Assembly: GCA_964392365.1 (NCBI GenBank)
Contig: CAYMPH010000015.1
Span: 32,417 to 96,416 of the forward strand
From: CAYMPH01 sp964392365
GTDB taxonomy: Bacteria; Spirochaetota; UBA4802; UBA5550
DNA: 64,000 nucleotides
Direction of reading: 5' to 3'
Made by a program: the position numbers and the translations under genes. Shown piece after piece: positions 35,124 through 43,747 of the stretch (within the stretch, counting starts at the first letter, position 1; each line of letters starts with the position of its first letter). The notes under the pieces were generated by a model that saw only the letters and a program-made list of their open reading frames with translations, had not been told where the DNA came from and searched no databases.

Positions 35124-37043
35124 TTGAAAAAAATAATATTTCTGATAATTTTTTCTATATCAATACTAAATGCTGCAGATTGGCCGGTATATAAAGGCAA
35201 TCTGTATTATACGGGAAATAATGATGAAATAACTGTAAAAAACGGAAATTTAAAATGGCTCTTCCAGGCTGGAGATATTGTACATAATCCGATTTTATCT
35301 GATGGAAAAATTTATTTCATAGACCAGTCCCGAAATGTTTACTGTCTTGATGAAGATTCAGGGAAACTGTTATGGAAAATTGATCTGTTTAGAGTCGCAT
35401 CTCAGTTTACATCGAATACAAAAGCTATGGGTAAAATTAAATATCCATTAATTAAAGATAATAAGCTGTTTATTACTGACACAATCGCAATATACTGCCT
35501 TGATAAGAATTCAGGAAATGTCATATGGGGACGAACAGGTCTCAGGGAGAGTAAAAGCTTTAACGATTATAAATCACCTCTTGTAGATGGAATCTATTCG
35601 GATCCGGTGATAAATGGAGACAGAATTTATTACGGAACAAGAAATGTCTTTATATCAAGGGAAATTATAAATGGACATCAGATGTGGGATAATATAGCTA
35701 TTAAATCATACAGCGGATTTCCTTCATTTTATGATAAATATATCCTGACTCAATCAATGGATTATGGTACAGGCAAATTTGTTTTATACTGCATTTCATC
35801 TGAAACAGGGGAAGTTGTCTGGTCATCAGGACTTGAAAAGCCGGTTAAGCTTTTCTCTCCTGTTGTTTACAAAGGGCTTGTATATCTTGCATCAGGCTTC
35901 AAACTTTTTGCATTCGATCTTGATAATGGAAAAATCAAGTGGGCAAAAGATTACGGCCAGTATATTACATCCAATCCGTCTTTTACTGAACGTGAACTCG
36001 TTTTCACGCTGAATAATGATTCAATTGTTTCTGTTTCAGCTGAAGCTGGTGAAATAAAAAATAAGATTTCTCTTGGAGAGAAATCTTCTCCTTATTTTGT
36101 AATGATACGGAATCAGATTTACGCAGCTTCGACTTTTAACAAACCTGTAGGTGGAAAAGAGGTTCCATTTACAAGGTTAAAATTGTTAAATAATGCCGAC
36201 GGATCAGCTTCATGGGAATTTGTTTCGCCATTTCCAGGCGGATCCGGCCAGCCAAGTGCATCAAAAGGAATAATGTTTCTTCCTGGAGGAAATTATCTTT
36301 ATGCGGTTGGCACTGATTATTATCCGAGACTCATTGACGGAGGAGGTGCTATTTATGATCCGTACGATAAAGATACCGGCAAAAAAGATAAAGATACTCC
36401 AATTAATAAAATAGATGATAATTCATATCAGCAGACTCTTAAGATGAGAAAAATGACCATCACAGCTAAAGGCAAGGATAAAGGTTTTATTCCTGCAGAG
36501 CTGGATATAATAAAATGGGATAAAGGAAAAATAATTTATTCTAAAAAAATTAAAATTTCAAAACCGGATTTTCAGATTGAGATTCCGGATGCAGATGATG
36601 TTGAAATTACAGCTTCAGCTGACGGATTTGTGCCAAAAAAAACTATTATTTCCAGAGATGATTTAAAAAAAGAAATTGAGCTGGATCAGATTGAAAAGGG
36701 AAAAGAAATCGTGGTGGACAACATTTATTTTGAAACCAACGAGGCGTATTTAAAAAAAGAATCTCTGAATATACTCGATAAGATGGCTGAATATTTAAAA
36801 AATAACCGAAGAGTTAAAATTGAAGTTCGTGGACACACTGATGCTACTGGAACCAGAGAGCACAATAAAAAGCTTTCAGAAAGAAGAGCTGACTCAGTTG
36901 CTGAATATATGATTAAAAATGGTGTAAGTCCTGAACAGATTAAGTCTGAAGGATACGGCTTTGACAAGCCGATTGGTGATAACAGAACTGAACCCGGAAG
37001 AAAGAAAAACAGAAGAACAGAATTTTATATTATTGATAAATAG
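35124..37043 (+). CDS. Exported PQQ-type beta-propeller protein with C-terminal OmpA peptidoglycan-binding domain
   Basis: 639 aa. A signal peptide (cleavage near 'ILNA-ADWPVY') precedes ~400 residues of PQQ/WD-like blades, each with a 'D-x-x-[ST]-G-x-x-x-W' strand ('CLDEDSGKLLWKIDLF', 'CLDKNSGNVIWG', 'CISSETGEVVWSSGL', 'AFDLDNGKIKWAKDYG'). A beta-rich linker follows (~430-525), then an OmpA_C domain ('IYFETNEAYLKKESLNILDK', 'IEVRGHTDATG', 'NKKLSERRADSVAEYMI'). It should sit in the periplasm or outer membrane anchored to peptidoglycan. TTG start with TATGGAG upstream. PQQ-enzyme active-site features are not evident, so a structural or assembly role (BamB-like) fits better. Confidence 0.85.
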   Translation: MKKIIFLIIFSISILNAADWPVYKGNLYYTGNNDEITVKNGNLKWLFQAGDIVHNPILSDGKIYFIDQSRNVYCLDEDSGKLLWKIDLFRVASQFTSNTKAMGKIKYPLIKDNKLFITDTIAIYCLDKNSGNVIWGRTGLRESKSFNDYKSPLVDGIYSDPVINGDRIYYGTRNVFISREIINGHQMWDNIAIKSYSGFPSFYDKYILTQSMDYGTGKFVLYCISSETGEVVWSSGLEKPVKLFSPVVYKGLVYLASGFKLFAFDLDNGKIKWAKDYGQYITSNPSFTERELVFTLNNDSIVSVSAEAGEIKNKISLGEKSSPYFVMIRNQIYAASTFNKPVGGKEVPFTRLKLLNNADGSASWEFVSPFPGGSGQPSASKGIMFLPGGNYLYAVGTDYYPRLIDGGGAIYDPYDKDTGKKDKDTPINKIDDNSYQQTLKMRKMTITAKGKDKGFIPAELDIIKWDKGKIIYSKKIKISKPDFQIEIPDADDVEITASADGFVPKKTIISRDDLKKEIELDQIEKGKEIVVDNIYFETNEAYLKKESLNILDKMAEYLKNNRRVKIEVRGHTDATGTREHNKKLSERRADSVAEYMIKNGVSPEQIKSEGYGFDKPIGDNRTEPGRKKNRRTEFYIIDK

Positions 37044-37047
37044 CTTT

Positions 37048-37281
37048 TTAATAATCGTAGAGATTGGTTGAAATTTCTCCTGTAAGAATTTCCTTGCATT
37101 CTCGGTCTATCCGGTTTTCAAGCTTTTTTATTTTTTCAACTGTTGCTTCATCAAATAAGACTTTGTCGCATCTTGTGCATTTATAAGCAGGGATATTTTC
37201 AAGTATAAAAGTGAAATTATCCCTGTTTGTTCTATATGAACTTTTTCCTTCAATTAAGGCTCCGCCGCAGGAACATTCCAT
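37048..37281 (-). CDS. YgiT-type zinc-finger protein
   Basis: 77 aa. It has cysteines C3 and C5 near the start and a C-x2-C ('YKCTRCDKVLFDE') after the typical 'ILENIPAYKC' strand, as in YgiT/MqsA-type zinc-finger domains. The first pair here is C-S-C ('MECSCGGAL') rather than C-x2-C. Such proteins often pair with a small toxin (MqsR- or DUF4258-like), but no toxin-size gene is adjacent and no helix-turn-helix domain is attached. It could be an orphan antitoxin-like or other small regulator. Convergent with the propeller gene and divergent from the sirtuin gene. Confidence 0.65.
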   Translation of the reverse strand: MECSCGGALIEGKSSYRTNRDNFTFILENIPAYKCTRCDKVLFDEATVEKIKKLENRIDRECKEILTGEISTNLYDY

Positions 37282-37335
37282 AATTATATATCTCCAATAT
37301 TTTTTTCATCAAATACATGTTTCATTAAAGTTCTT

Positions 37336-37380
37336 TGTCAAGTTATAATTATATTGACATTCATTTAATATAATTATAAA
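37336..37380. promoter_or_regulatory. Divergent promoter region between the zinc-finger and sirtuin genes
   Basis: TGTCAA (37336-37341) and TTGACA (37354-37359) are inverted, 12 nt apart, resembling the tetR/carB pair. Rightwards, TATAAA (37375-37380) follows the -35 at 15 bp, ending only 8 bp before the sirtuin ATG. Leftwards, TGTATT follows at 18 bp. Inference from motif spacing only. Confidence 0.3.
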
Positions 37381-37388
37381 ATATTTTT

Positions 37389-38129
37389 ATGATTGATTCT
37401 ATAATAGAAGCTGCCAAGATAATAAAAAATTCCAGAAGCCTTATAGCTTTAACAGGAGCCGGCATATCTGTCCCAAGCGGTATTCCGGATTTCAGAAGCA
37501 AAGGCGGTCTTTGGGATAAATATGATCCTATGGAATATGCAAATATATCTTCTTTTTATCGCACCCCTGAAAAAATATGGGAAATGATTTTTGATATGAT
37601 GAGTCTTGTAATCAATGCAGAACCAAATGATGCGCATTTTACACTTGCTAAACTTGAAAATCTTGGAATATTAAAAGCCCTAATAACACAGAATATAGAC
37701 GGTCTTCATGGAAAAGCAGGCAGCTCTAAAATAATTGAATTTCACGGCAATACTGAATTTCTCGAATGCCTGAAATGCGGAAATTCATATAAATCAGAGT
37801 CATATAGTATAATTGAAAAAAAAATTCCTTTATGCTCATGCGGAGCTATTTTAAAACCTTCAGTTATTTTTTTCGGAGAGGCAATTCCTGAAGAAGCATT
37901 GATTGAATCAACTGAATATGCAGCAACTGCTGATGCTGTGCTGGTTATCGGGACTTCAGTTGCAGTTTATCCTGCTGCTGCAATTCCTGCAATTGCTAAA
38001 AGAAACGGAGCTGCAATAATTGAGTTTAATATTGAGGAGTCAGAGACTACGTCTGCCCTTACTGACATTTTAATTCTTGGCGATGTAGAAAAAACTTTAC
38101 CGGCCGTGTTTAATTTAATTATTGATTAA
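37389..38129 (+). CDS. cobB: Sir2-family NAD-dependent protein deacylase
   Basis: 246 aa sirtuin removing acyl groups from lysines with NAD. Motifs: 'LTGAGISVPSGIPDFRSKGG', 'ITQNIDGLHGKAGS', catalytic His in 'IIEFHGNTEF', zinc cysteines C-x2-C ('CLKCGN') and C-x-C ('LCSCGA'), and 'KPSVIFFGEAIPEEAL'. The closing 'VIGTSVAVYPAAAIPAIAKR' NAD loop is intact. No ribosome-binding site is visible before the ATG; the promoter abuts it, so the mRNA may be leaderless. The stop lies 1 nt before mutL. Confidence 0.92.
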   Translation: MIDSIIEAAKIIKNSRSLIALTGAGISVPSGIPDFRSKGGLWDKYDPMEYANISSFYRTPEKIWEMIFDMMSLVINAEPNDAHFTLAKLENLGILKALITQNIDGLHGKAGSSKIIEFHGNTEFLECLKCGNSYKSESYSIIEKKIPLCSCGAILKPSVIFFGEAIPEEALIESTEYAATADAVLVIGTSVAVYPAAAIPAIAKRNGAAIIEFNIEESETTSALTDILILGDVEKTLPAVFNLIID

Positions 38130-38130
38130 G

Positions 38131-39858
38131 ATGAAAAAAAATACTGATAAAATTATAGTTCTTCCGGATGCTGTTAAGAAAAAAATTGCAGCAGGTGAGG
38201 TTATAGAAGGTCCTTATTCCATAATTAAAGAATTGCTTGAGAATTCAATAGATGGCGGAGCATCCGAAATTGAAGTCCAGGTATACGGCAGCGGGCTTAA
38301 CCGGATTCTAATAAAAGATAATGGAAGAGGAATTTCTAAAGAGGATATGCCTCTTACAATAGTAGAGCATGCTACAAGCAAGATTAAGGAAATATTTGAT
38401 ATAGAGAAAATATCGACATTCGGTTTTCGCGGTGAAGCACTGTCGAGCATATCATCTGTATCTGAATTAACAATTCTCTCGAGAAGATTTGATGAAGAAA
38501 CCGGTACTAAATTAAAATCAACATCCGATGGTGTTGAAATTTCAGATTATGCAGGTCCGGCCGGAACAGCTGTAATTGTGGAAAATCTTTTCTATAATAT
38601 TCCCGCCAGGAAAAAATTTTTAAAAAGTTTAAATACAGAGATGAGACTGATTAGAAATATCTTTTTAAAAACAGCTATATCAAATTATAATATATCATTT
38701 TCACTTGATTCAGAAAATAAAAGGCAGATTACGCTTAAAAATGTTACAGCAATTAAAGAAAGACTCGAACAGATATTCGGAATCGAAGAAATAGAATCAA
38801 TGATTTTCTCAGATCTGCAGGATATTAAAGTTAAAATAAGCGGCTTTTTATCAAAACCTGATAAAATGAAATCTTCCAGAAATATGCAGTATATTTATAT
38901 CAATGGAAGGCCGGTTGATTATAAAAATCTTGGTTTTATACTTTCAAAATCATACGAGGCTGTGGCATTGCACGGAACTTATCCTGCTGCAGTAATTTTT
39001 ATTGAAATAGATCCAACATTGGTAGATGTAAATATCCATCCGTCAAAAAGAGAAGTTAAACTTTTTGATCAGAGGTATATTGATTCTCTGATTTTTAAAC
39101 TTGCGGGAAAAGTTTTAAACAGGGAACATAATATCAGCCTGAAAAAAAATGAAATCGGGGAAAATGATCCTGTTATAACTGATGAAAATAATTCTAAACG
39201 GAATTACAGTTCTGATTCAGACACTCAACGGCATTTTTTTTCAGAACACTCATTTTCTTCGAATACATTAAAGGATGAAATTCTGCATTTTCCAAATCAA
39301 GGAATTGATTATAAAATACTTGGGCTTCTCTTTAAAACATATATTCTGATTGAAGAAGGTGATTCACTTGTGGTTATAGATTTTCATGCGGCACACGAGA
39401 GAATTATTTTCGATAAACTTACATCAAGGAAAATTGATCTGTCGCCGCAGAGCCTCCTTTTTCCTAAAATAATAGATCTTCCTATAGATGAATATATTTC
39501 TGCTGTTGAAAATATTAATTTTTTTCTTGAATCAGGAATAGAAATAGAAGATCTTTCCGATAATAGAATTTCTGTAAAAACAATGCCTTCTGTATTTAAG
39601 GAAAAAGATCCTGAAGAAATCATAAAAGAATTAATCCGTATTTTTAATCAGGAGGAAAAGCCGGATATTTTTAAAGCTGTATCAAGCACATCAGCGTGCA
39701 GACTGGCTAAAAAAGCCGGTGATGAATTAAGCTTGAATGAAGCTGCAATAATTTCTGAAGAAATTTTATCCGGTGCTTATGAATTAAGATGTCCTCATGG
39801 AAGGCCTTATGTCTACAGGCTTAATAAACTTGAACTTGAAAAAATGTTTAAGAGATGA
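38131..39858 (+). CDS. mutL: DNA mismatch repair protein MutL
   Basis: 575 aa GHKL ATPase coordinating mismatch repair. N-terminal motifs: 'KIAAGEVIEGPYSIIKELLE', 'IKDNGRGISKEDM', 'GFRGEALSSISSV', 'GTAVIVENLFYNIPARKKFL'. The C-terminal domain has an endonuclease-like metal set in altered form: 'DFHAAHERIIFD' (family DQHAxxExxxxE), 'SACRLAKKAG' and 'CPHGRP'. So it is probably a nicking-type MutL with a Gln-to-Phe and a Glu-to-Asp change. ATG at 38131, one base after the sirtuin stop; the frame is open to 38122. mutS is not in the window. Confidence 0.94.
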   Translation: MKKNTDKIIVLPDAVKKKIAAGEVIEGPYSIIKELLENSIDGGASEIEVQVYGSGLNRILIKDNGRGISKEDMPLTIVEHATSKIKEIFDIEKISTFGFRGEALSSISSVSELTILSRRFDEETGTKLKSTSDGVEISDYAGPAGTAVIVENLFYNIPARKKFLKSLNTEMRLIRNIFLKTAISNYNISFSLDSENKRQITLKNVTAIKERLEQIFGIEEIESMIFSDLQDIKVKISGFLSKPDKMKSSRNMQYIYINGRPVDYKNLGFILSKSYEAVALHGTYPAAVIFIEIDPTLVDVNIHPSKREVKLFDQRYIDSLIFKLAGKVLNREHNISLKKNEIGENDPVITDENNSKRNYSSDSDTQRHFFSEHSFSSNTLKDEILHFPNQGIDYKILGLLFKTYILIEEGDSLVVIDFHAAHERIIFDKLTSRKIDLSPQSLLFPKIIDLPIDEYISAVENINFFLESGIEIEDLSDNRISVKTMPSVFKEKDPEEIIKELIRIFNQEEKPDIFKAVSSTSACRLAKKAGDELSLNEAAIISEEILSGAYELRCPHGRPYVYRLNKLELEKMFKR

Positions 39859-39888
39859 AATTTAATCTATTTATATCTGGAGGGAACT

Positions 39889-40710
39889 ATGAATAAAAGA
39901 AAGCCTGCGTTTGCCGGTTCATTTTATCCGTCATCGCCAATAGAACTTAAATCCATGATCTCTGATTATTTATCATCAGCTGAAGATATTCCGGTCAGCA
40001 GTGAAATTATATCATTGATCGTTCCTCATGCCGGGTATATCTATTCCGGTCCTGTGGCTGCATATTCATATAAAAAACTTGCTCAAATTAATCCGGAAAC
40101 TGTAGTAATTCTTGCCCCATCTCACAGAGCAAGATTCGAAGGCGCATCAGTTATCAGGGATGGGTTATATGATACACCTTTAGGCAGTGCTGAAATAGAT
40201 ACAGATATTACAGAAATACTTTTAAAAAGTAAATTATTCTGGTATAACAGCGGCATTCACGATGTTGAACATTCACTGGAGGTTCAGGTTCCATTTATTA
40301 AAACAGTTGTTGAAAAAGCAAAAATAGTTCCTGTAATTATCGGGACAGTTGAACTCAATGATGTAAAAAAGATTGCAGAGCATTTAGCTTTTGCTGTATC
40401 TTCATCAGATAAAAAATGCGCAATTGTTATTTCAACAGATCTTTCACATTATCATCCATATCCCAAGGCTCTTGAAATAGATGGAAAATTTATAAAGACA
40501 CTGGAAAGTTTCGATCCGGAAAAAATCAAATCATCAATTGAATCAGGGAAAACTGAAGCCTGCGGAGAAGGCCCTATACTGACCGGAATATATGCATCAA
40601 AAATTTTAGGCGCCTCTAAAACAAAAATTTTAAGGTATATGAATTCCGGCGACACCGCAGGAAGTAAAAAGGAAGTAGTGGGATATTTATCAGCAGCTTT
40701 TATTAAATAG
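39889..40710 (+). CDS. amrB: MEMO1-family protein (AmmeMemoRadiSam system protein B)
   Basis: 273 aa, related to human MEMO1 and to extradiol dioxygenase folds. Clear motifs: 'KPAFAGSFYPSSPIELKSMI', 'LIVPHAGYIYSGPVAAYSYK', 'VVILAPSHRARFEGASV', 'VEHSLEVQVPFIK' and 'CAIVISTDLSHYHPY'. Strong GGAGGGAA ribosome-binding site. It lies 8 bp before the AMMECR1 gene. Together with a radical SAM protein these define the AmmeMemoRadiSam set, whose biochemical role is not settled; the radical SAM member is not in this window. Confidence 0.92.
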   Translation: MNKRKPAFAGSFYPSSPIELKSMISDYLSSAEDIPVSSEIISLIVPHAGYIYSGPVAAYSYKKLAQINPETVVILAPSHRARFEGASVIRDGLYDTPLGSAEIDTDITEILLKSKLFWYNSGIHDVEHSLEVQVPFIKTVVEKAKIVPVIIGTVELNDVKKIAEHLAFAVSSSDKKCAIVISTDLSHYHPYPKALEIDGKFIKTLESFDPEKIKSSIESGKTEACGEGPILTGIYASKILGASKTKILRYMNSGDTAGSKKEVVGYLSAAFIK

Positions 40711-40718
40711 GAGGATTT

Positions 40719-41300
40719 ATGGATCAGCTTCTGAACAGGGAACAGCAGATAAAAATTTTAAAACTGGCAAGAAATACAATAGCAGGAAAACTGGGGCTGC
40801 CGCTTCCGTTTCCGGAGCTTGAATTAAACGAATCCGTTTTTAAGGAAAAATTCGGTGCATTTGTAACTCTTCATATTAAAGGCGGTTTAAGAGGATGCAT
40901 TGGTTATATAGTAGGAATAAAAGAGATATCCGAAACAATTATTGACATGTCTAAGGCTTCAGCTTTTGATGACCCTAGGTTCACATCATTAAAAAAAGAA
41001 GAATTTGATAAAATTGATATTGAAGTATCAATTTTAAGTCCTATTGAAGAAGTTAAAAATGTATCAGATATAGTAATCGGTCGTGACGGGCTGATAATAA
41101 AAAAAGGATATAAGTCAGGACTTCTTCTTCCGCAAGTGGCAGTTGAACAAAAATGGGATCTTGAGGAATTTCTCATGAATACGTGCTTTAAAGCCGGACT
41201 TTCTCCCCAATCCTGGAAAGAAAAAGATACTAAGATTGAAAAGTTTTCTGCACAGGTTTTTGGTGAGATTGAACTAGGATCAAAAAATAAACAGGTATAA
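40719..41300 (+). CDS. amrA: AMMECR1-domain protein (AmmeMemoRadiSam system protein A)
   Basis: 193 aa single AMMECR1 domain: 'FVTLHIKGGLRGCIGYIVGI' carries the family LRGCIG hexapeptide, followed by 'DPRFTSLKKEEFDKIDIEVS', 'IGRDGLIIKKGYKSGLLLPQ' and 'EEFLMNTCFKAGL'. Function is unknown in bacteria. AGGAGG ribosome-binding site, coupled to amrB. The lipoprotein gene starts 1 nt after its stop, so the operon continues into the lipoprotein-release transporter. Confidence 0.92.
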   Translation: MDQLLNREQQIKILKLARNTIAGKLGLPLPFPELELNESVFKEKFGAFVTLHIKGGLRGCIGYIVGIKEISETIIDMSKASAFDDPRFTSLKKEEFDKIDIEVSILSPIEEVKNVSDIVIGRDGLIIKKGYKSGLLLPQVAVEQKWDLEEFLMNTCFKAGLSPQSWKEKDTKIEKFSAQVFGEIELGSKNKQV

Positions 41301-41301
41301 T

Positions 41302-41751
41302 ATGAAAAAAAACATAGTCTCACTTTTAATCTTATCTTTAATTATATTAACTGCATGCAGCGGGAAAAAGGAAACATATCCTGAAGCTGAGCAGGTTCTT
41401 CACAAGTGGTCTAAATCAATTGAAGCATTAAATTATTCTGATTATAAGGCGTGTGAAGCTTATCCCAAAGAGCAGAATGTTTTTATTGAAATTTATAAGG
41501 AATTTTATCTTGCAGATCTTATGATTATCGAAGCTGATAAAATAAATGAAAAAGATATAAAAAAAGACCAGGATGGAAATTCATATATAAAAAGAAATTT
41601 GAAGTTTGATTGTGCTGAAGTTAAAAGGAAAACAAGAAAACCTTCTGTACTCATTATGGGTGATGTTGATATGGTAAAATTTATTGACGGTAAAAGAAGT
41701 AAAGACGGCTGGCTAATGTCCAACAGAACACTCATCAGGATGAAGAGGTAA
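41302..41751 (+). CDS. Putative lipoprotein of unknown function
   Basis: 149 aa. A short signal peptide ends in a lipobox (L-T-A-C, Cys19: 'LIILTACSGKKE'), predicting a lipidated envelope protein. The ~130-residue mature part has a NTF2-like feel ('EQVLHKWSKSIEALNYSDYK', later beta strands ending 'DGWLMSNRTLIRMKR'), but no family is certain. It precedes the LolC/E-LolD genes by 1 nt, an apt place for a lipoprotein that the transporter might release. Confidence 0.65.
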   Translation: MKKNIVSLLILSLIILTACSGKKETYPEAEQVLHKWSKSIEALNYSDYKACEAYPKEQNVFIEIYKEFYLADLMIIEADKINEKDIKKDQDGNSYIKRNLKFDCAEVKRKTRKPSVLIMGDVDMVKFIDGKRSKDGWLMSNRTLIRMKR

Positions 41752-41752
41752 T

Positions 41753-43057
41753 ATGAACTTTTTTGAACTTTTTATCGGCTTTCGATATCTGAAGGCGAAA
41801 AAAAATCAGGCGTTTATTTCTTTTAATACTCTCTTGTCTATATTTATTGTATTTATAGGAGTTTTTATTCTTATCCTGGTTATTTCTGTAATGAATGGTT
41901 TCCAGGCTCAAATAAAAGACAAAATTCTTGATGTTGATTCACATATTACAGTTTCAAGACTGCATAGTGAAATCAGAGGGGATTCAATAGAAAACTATAA
42001 ACCTGTTGTTGAAAAAATTCAGAAAATTAAAGGCATTAAAAGTGTTAACCCGTACATACAGGGGCAGGGATTACTGCGGCATAAAACATATATAAATCCG
42101 GTACTGATAAGAGGAACAGGCGATAAAGGAAATATTCCATCAGATGTTAAAAAATTTATAACACAGGGTAGTGAAAATTTTGCGATTAAAACAGGTGTTT
42201 TTATCGGTGAGGAAATGGCTATCAATAGAAAAATTTCAGCCGGTGAAAGTCTTGAACTGATTGTTCCTAAAGGAAAGCTGACTGCATACGAAGGAGTTCT
42301 GCCAGGAATAGGGAATTACCAGGTTCTCGGATTTTTTAAAACAGGTTATTACGATTTTGATACAAAAATGATTATCATGTCTCTACCGGATTCACAGGAG
42401 CTTTTTGATGTAGGAGATAGAATTACAAATATTGCAGTTAAGGTTAATGATATTTATTCCCTTGATAATATATCCTCGAAAATCCAGTCCTCTGTCGGCT
42501 TCAGTTTTATGACAATGACTGCTGAGGAAAAAAATCATAATCTGTTTTATGCGTTGCGCCTTGAAAAACTTATTATGACAATAATTCTTTTTCTGATAAT
42601 TCTTTCAGCAGGCATTACAATTATGGGAACACTTGTTATGGTTGTAATGGAAAAAAGAAAAGCAATAGGCATATTAAAAGCTATGGGAGCTGGTACAAAT
42701 TCAATTATGGCAATTTTTGTCCTGGAAGGTTTTTTTATAGGTTTAATAGGATCAATGCTTGGCGTTTTTACAGGAATCGCAGCATCCTTAAATCTTGAAT
42801 CTATCATCAGATGGGTTGAAAATTCTATTAATTTTATAATATCATTCATTTATAAAATTTTTGAGCTTGGATATTATAATAAAATAACCATAGTTCCAAC
42901 ACATGTATATTATATTGATGTTTTGCCGACACAGATAAACCCCGAATTTGTAGTACTGATTTCAATATTTGCAGTATTTCTCTCAACAGCTGCTGCAATA
43001 TTTCCTGCGTGGCATGCCTCAAGATTGAAACCGGTTGAAATTATAAGGTATGAATGA
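41753..43057 (+). CDS. Lipoprotein-releasing ABC transporter permease (LolC/LolE family)
   Basis: 434 aa inner-membrane permease: 'FFELFIGFRYLKAKKNQAFI' leader, TM1 ~27-48, a ~200-residue periplasmic domain, then three C-terminal membrane segments with FtsX motifs ('IMGTLVMVVMEKRKAIGILKAMGAG'-type, in segments) and the 'FPAWHASRLKPVEIIRYE' end. Lol permeases extract mature lipoproteins for delivery to the outer membrane. Only one permease gene is present beside LolD, so a homodimer (LolF-like) is likely. This indicates a diderm envelope. Confidence 0.87.
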   Translation: MNFFELFIGFRYLKAKKNQAFISFNTLLSIFIVFIGVFILILVISVMNGFQAQIKDKILDVDSHITVSRLHSEIRGDSIENYKPVVEKIQKIKGIKSVNPYIQGQGLLRHKTYINPVLIRGTGDKGNIPSDVKKFITQGSENFAIKTGVFIGEEMAINRKISAGESLELIVPKGKLTAYEGVLPGIGNYQVLGFFKTGYYDFDTKMIIMSLPDSQELFDVGDRITNIAVKVNDIYSLDNISSKIQSSVGFSFMTMTAEEKNHNLFYALRLEKLIMTIILFLIILSAGITIMGTLVMVVMEKRKAIGILKAMGAGTNSIMAIFVLEGFFIGLIGSMLGVFTGIAASLNLESIIRWVENSINFIISFIYKIFELGYYNKITIVPTHVYYIDVLPTQINPEFVVLISIFAVFLSTAAAIFPAWHASRLKPVEIIRYE

Positions 43058-43058
43058 T

Positions 43059-43736
43059 ATGAATGAAACAGTTGTTAAAACAGCCGGAATTGAAAAATAT
43101 TACGGCTCAGGCAGCAGCACAATCAAGGTTCTCAATAATATTAATATTGAAATAAAAAGAGGCGAGATAGTTTCTATAGTTGGACCTTCCGGAGCTGGAA
43201 AATCAACACTCCTGAATCTTATAGGCTGTCTCGATACTTTTCAAAACGGAGAGCTGTTTCTTATCGAAAAAAATATTTCTAAATTAACTGTTGATGCAAT
43301 GTCTTCTCTGAGAAACAGCCATATAGGTTTTATCTTTCAGCTTCATAATCTTCTGCCTGAATTCACAGCTCTTGAAAATATTATGATGCCGCTTTTAATA
43401 CGAAGGGTTAAGAAAAATAAAGCCAGGGAAGAAGCTTTGAAATATCTTGATAGATTCAATTTAACAGAAAGAGCATCGCATCTTCCATCGATGATGTCAG
43501 GAGGCGAATGTCAGCGGATTGCTGTGGCACGTGCGTTAATAGGTAAACCGGATATTATTCTTGCTGATGAACCAACAGGTAGTCTTGACAGTGCCAATTC
43601 AAATAATCTGATTGATATTATGTTCGGTTTCGCAAATGAAAACAAAACAACAATCATGATTGTTACACACGATAAAGAAATAGCTTCACGCACCGGAAGA
43701 ACAATCCATCTGAAAGATGGCGGGATTGTTATTTAA
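43059..43736 (+). CDS. lolD: ABC transporter ATP-binding protein (LolD-like)
   Basis: 225 aa from the ATG at 43059, which has AAGGT 9 nt upstream; an in-frame ATG at 43050 overlaps the permease end. Walker A 'VGPSGAGKSTLLNLIGCLD', Q-loop 'IGFIFQLHNLLPEFTALEN', signature 'MSGGECQRIAVARAL', Walker B 'IILADEPTGSLDS' and the H-loop 'IMIVTHDKE'. It belongs to the MacB/LolD ATPase group and drives the adjacent permease. Confidence 0.92.
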   Translation: MNETVVKTAGIEKYYGSGSSTIKVLNNINIEIKRGEIVSIVGPSGAGKSTLLNLIGCLDTFQNGELFLIEKNISKLTVDAMSSLRNSHIGFIFQLHNLLPEFTALENIMMPLLIRRVKKNKAREEALKYLDRFNLTERASHLPSMMSGGECQRIAVARALIGKPDIILADEPTGSLDSANSNNLIDIMFGFANENKTTIMIVTHDKEIASRTGRTIHLKDGGIVI

Positions 43737-43747
43737 CAGGCAAATAT

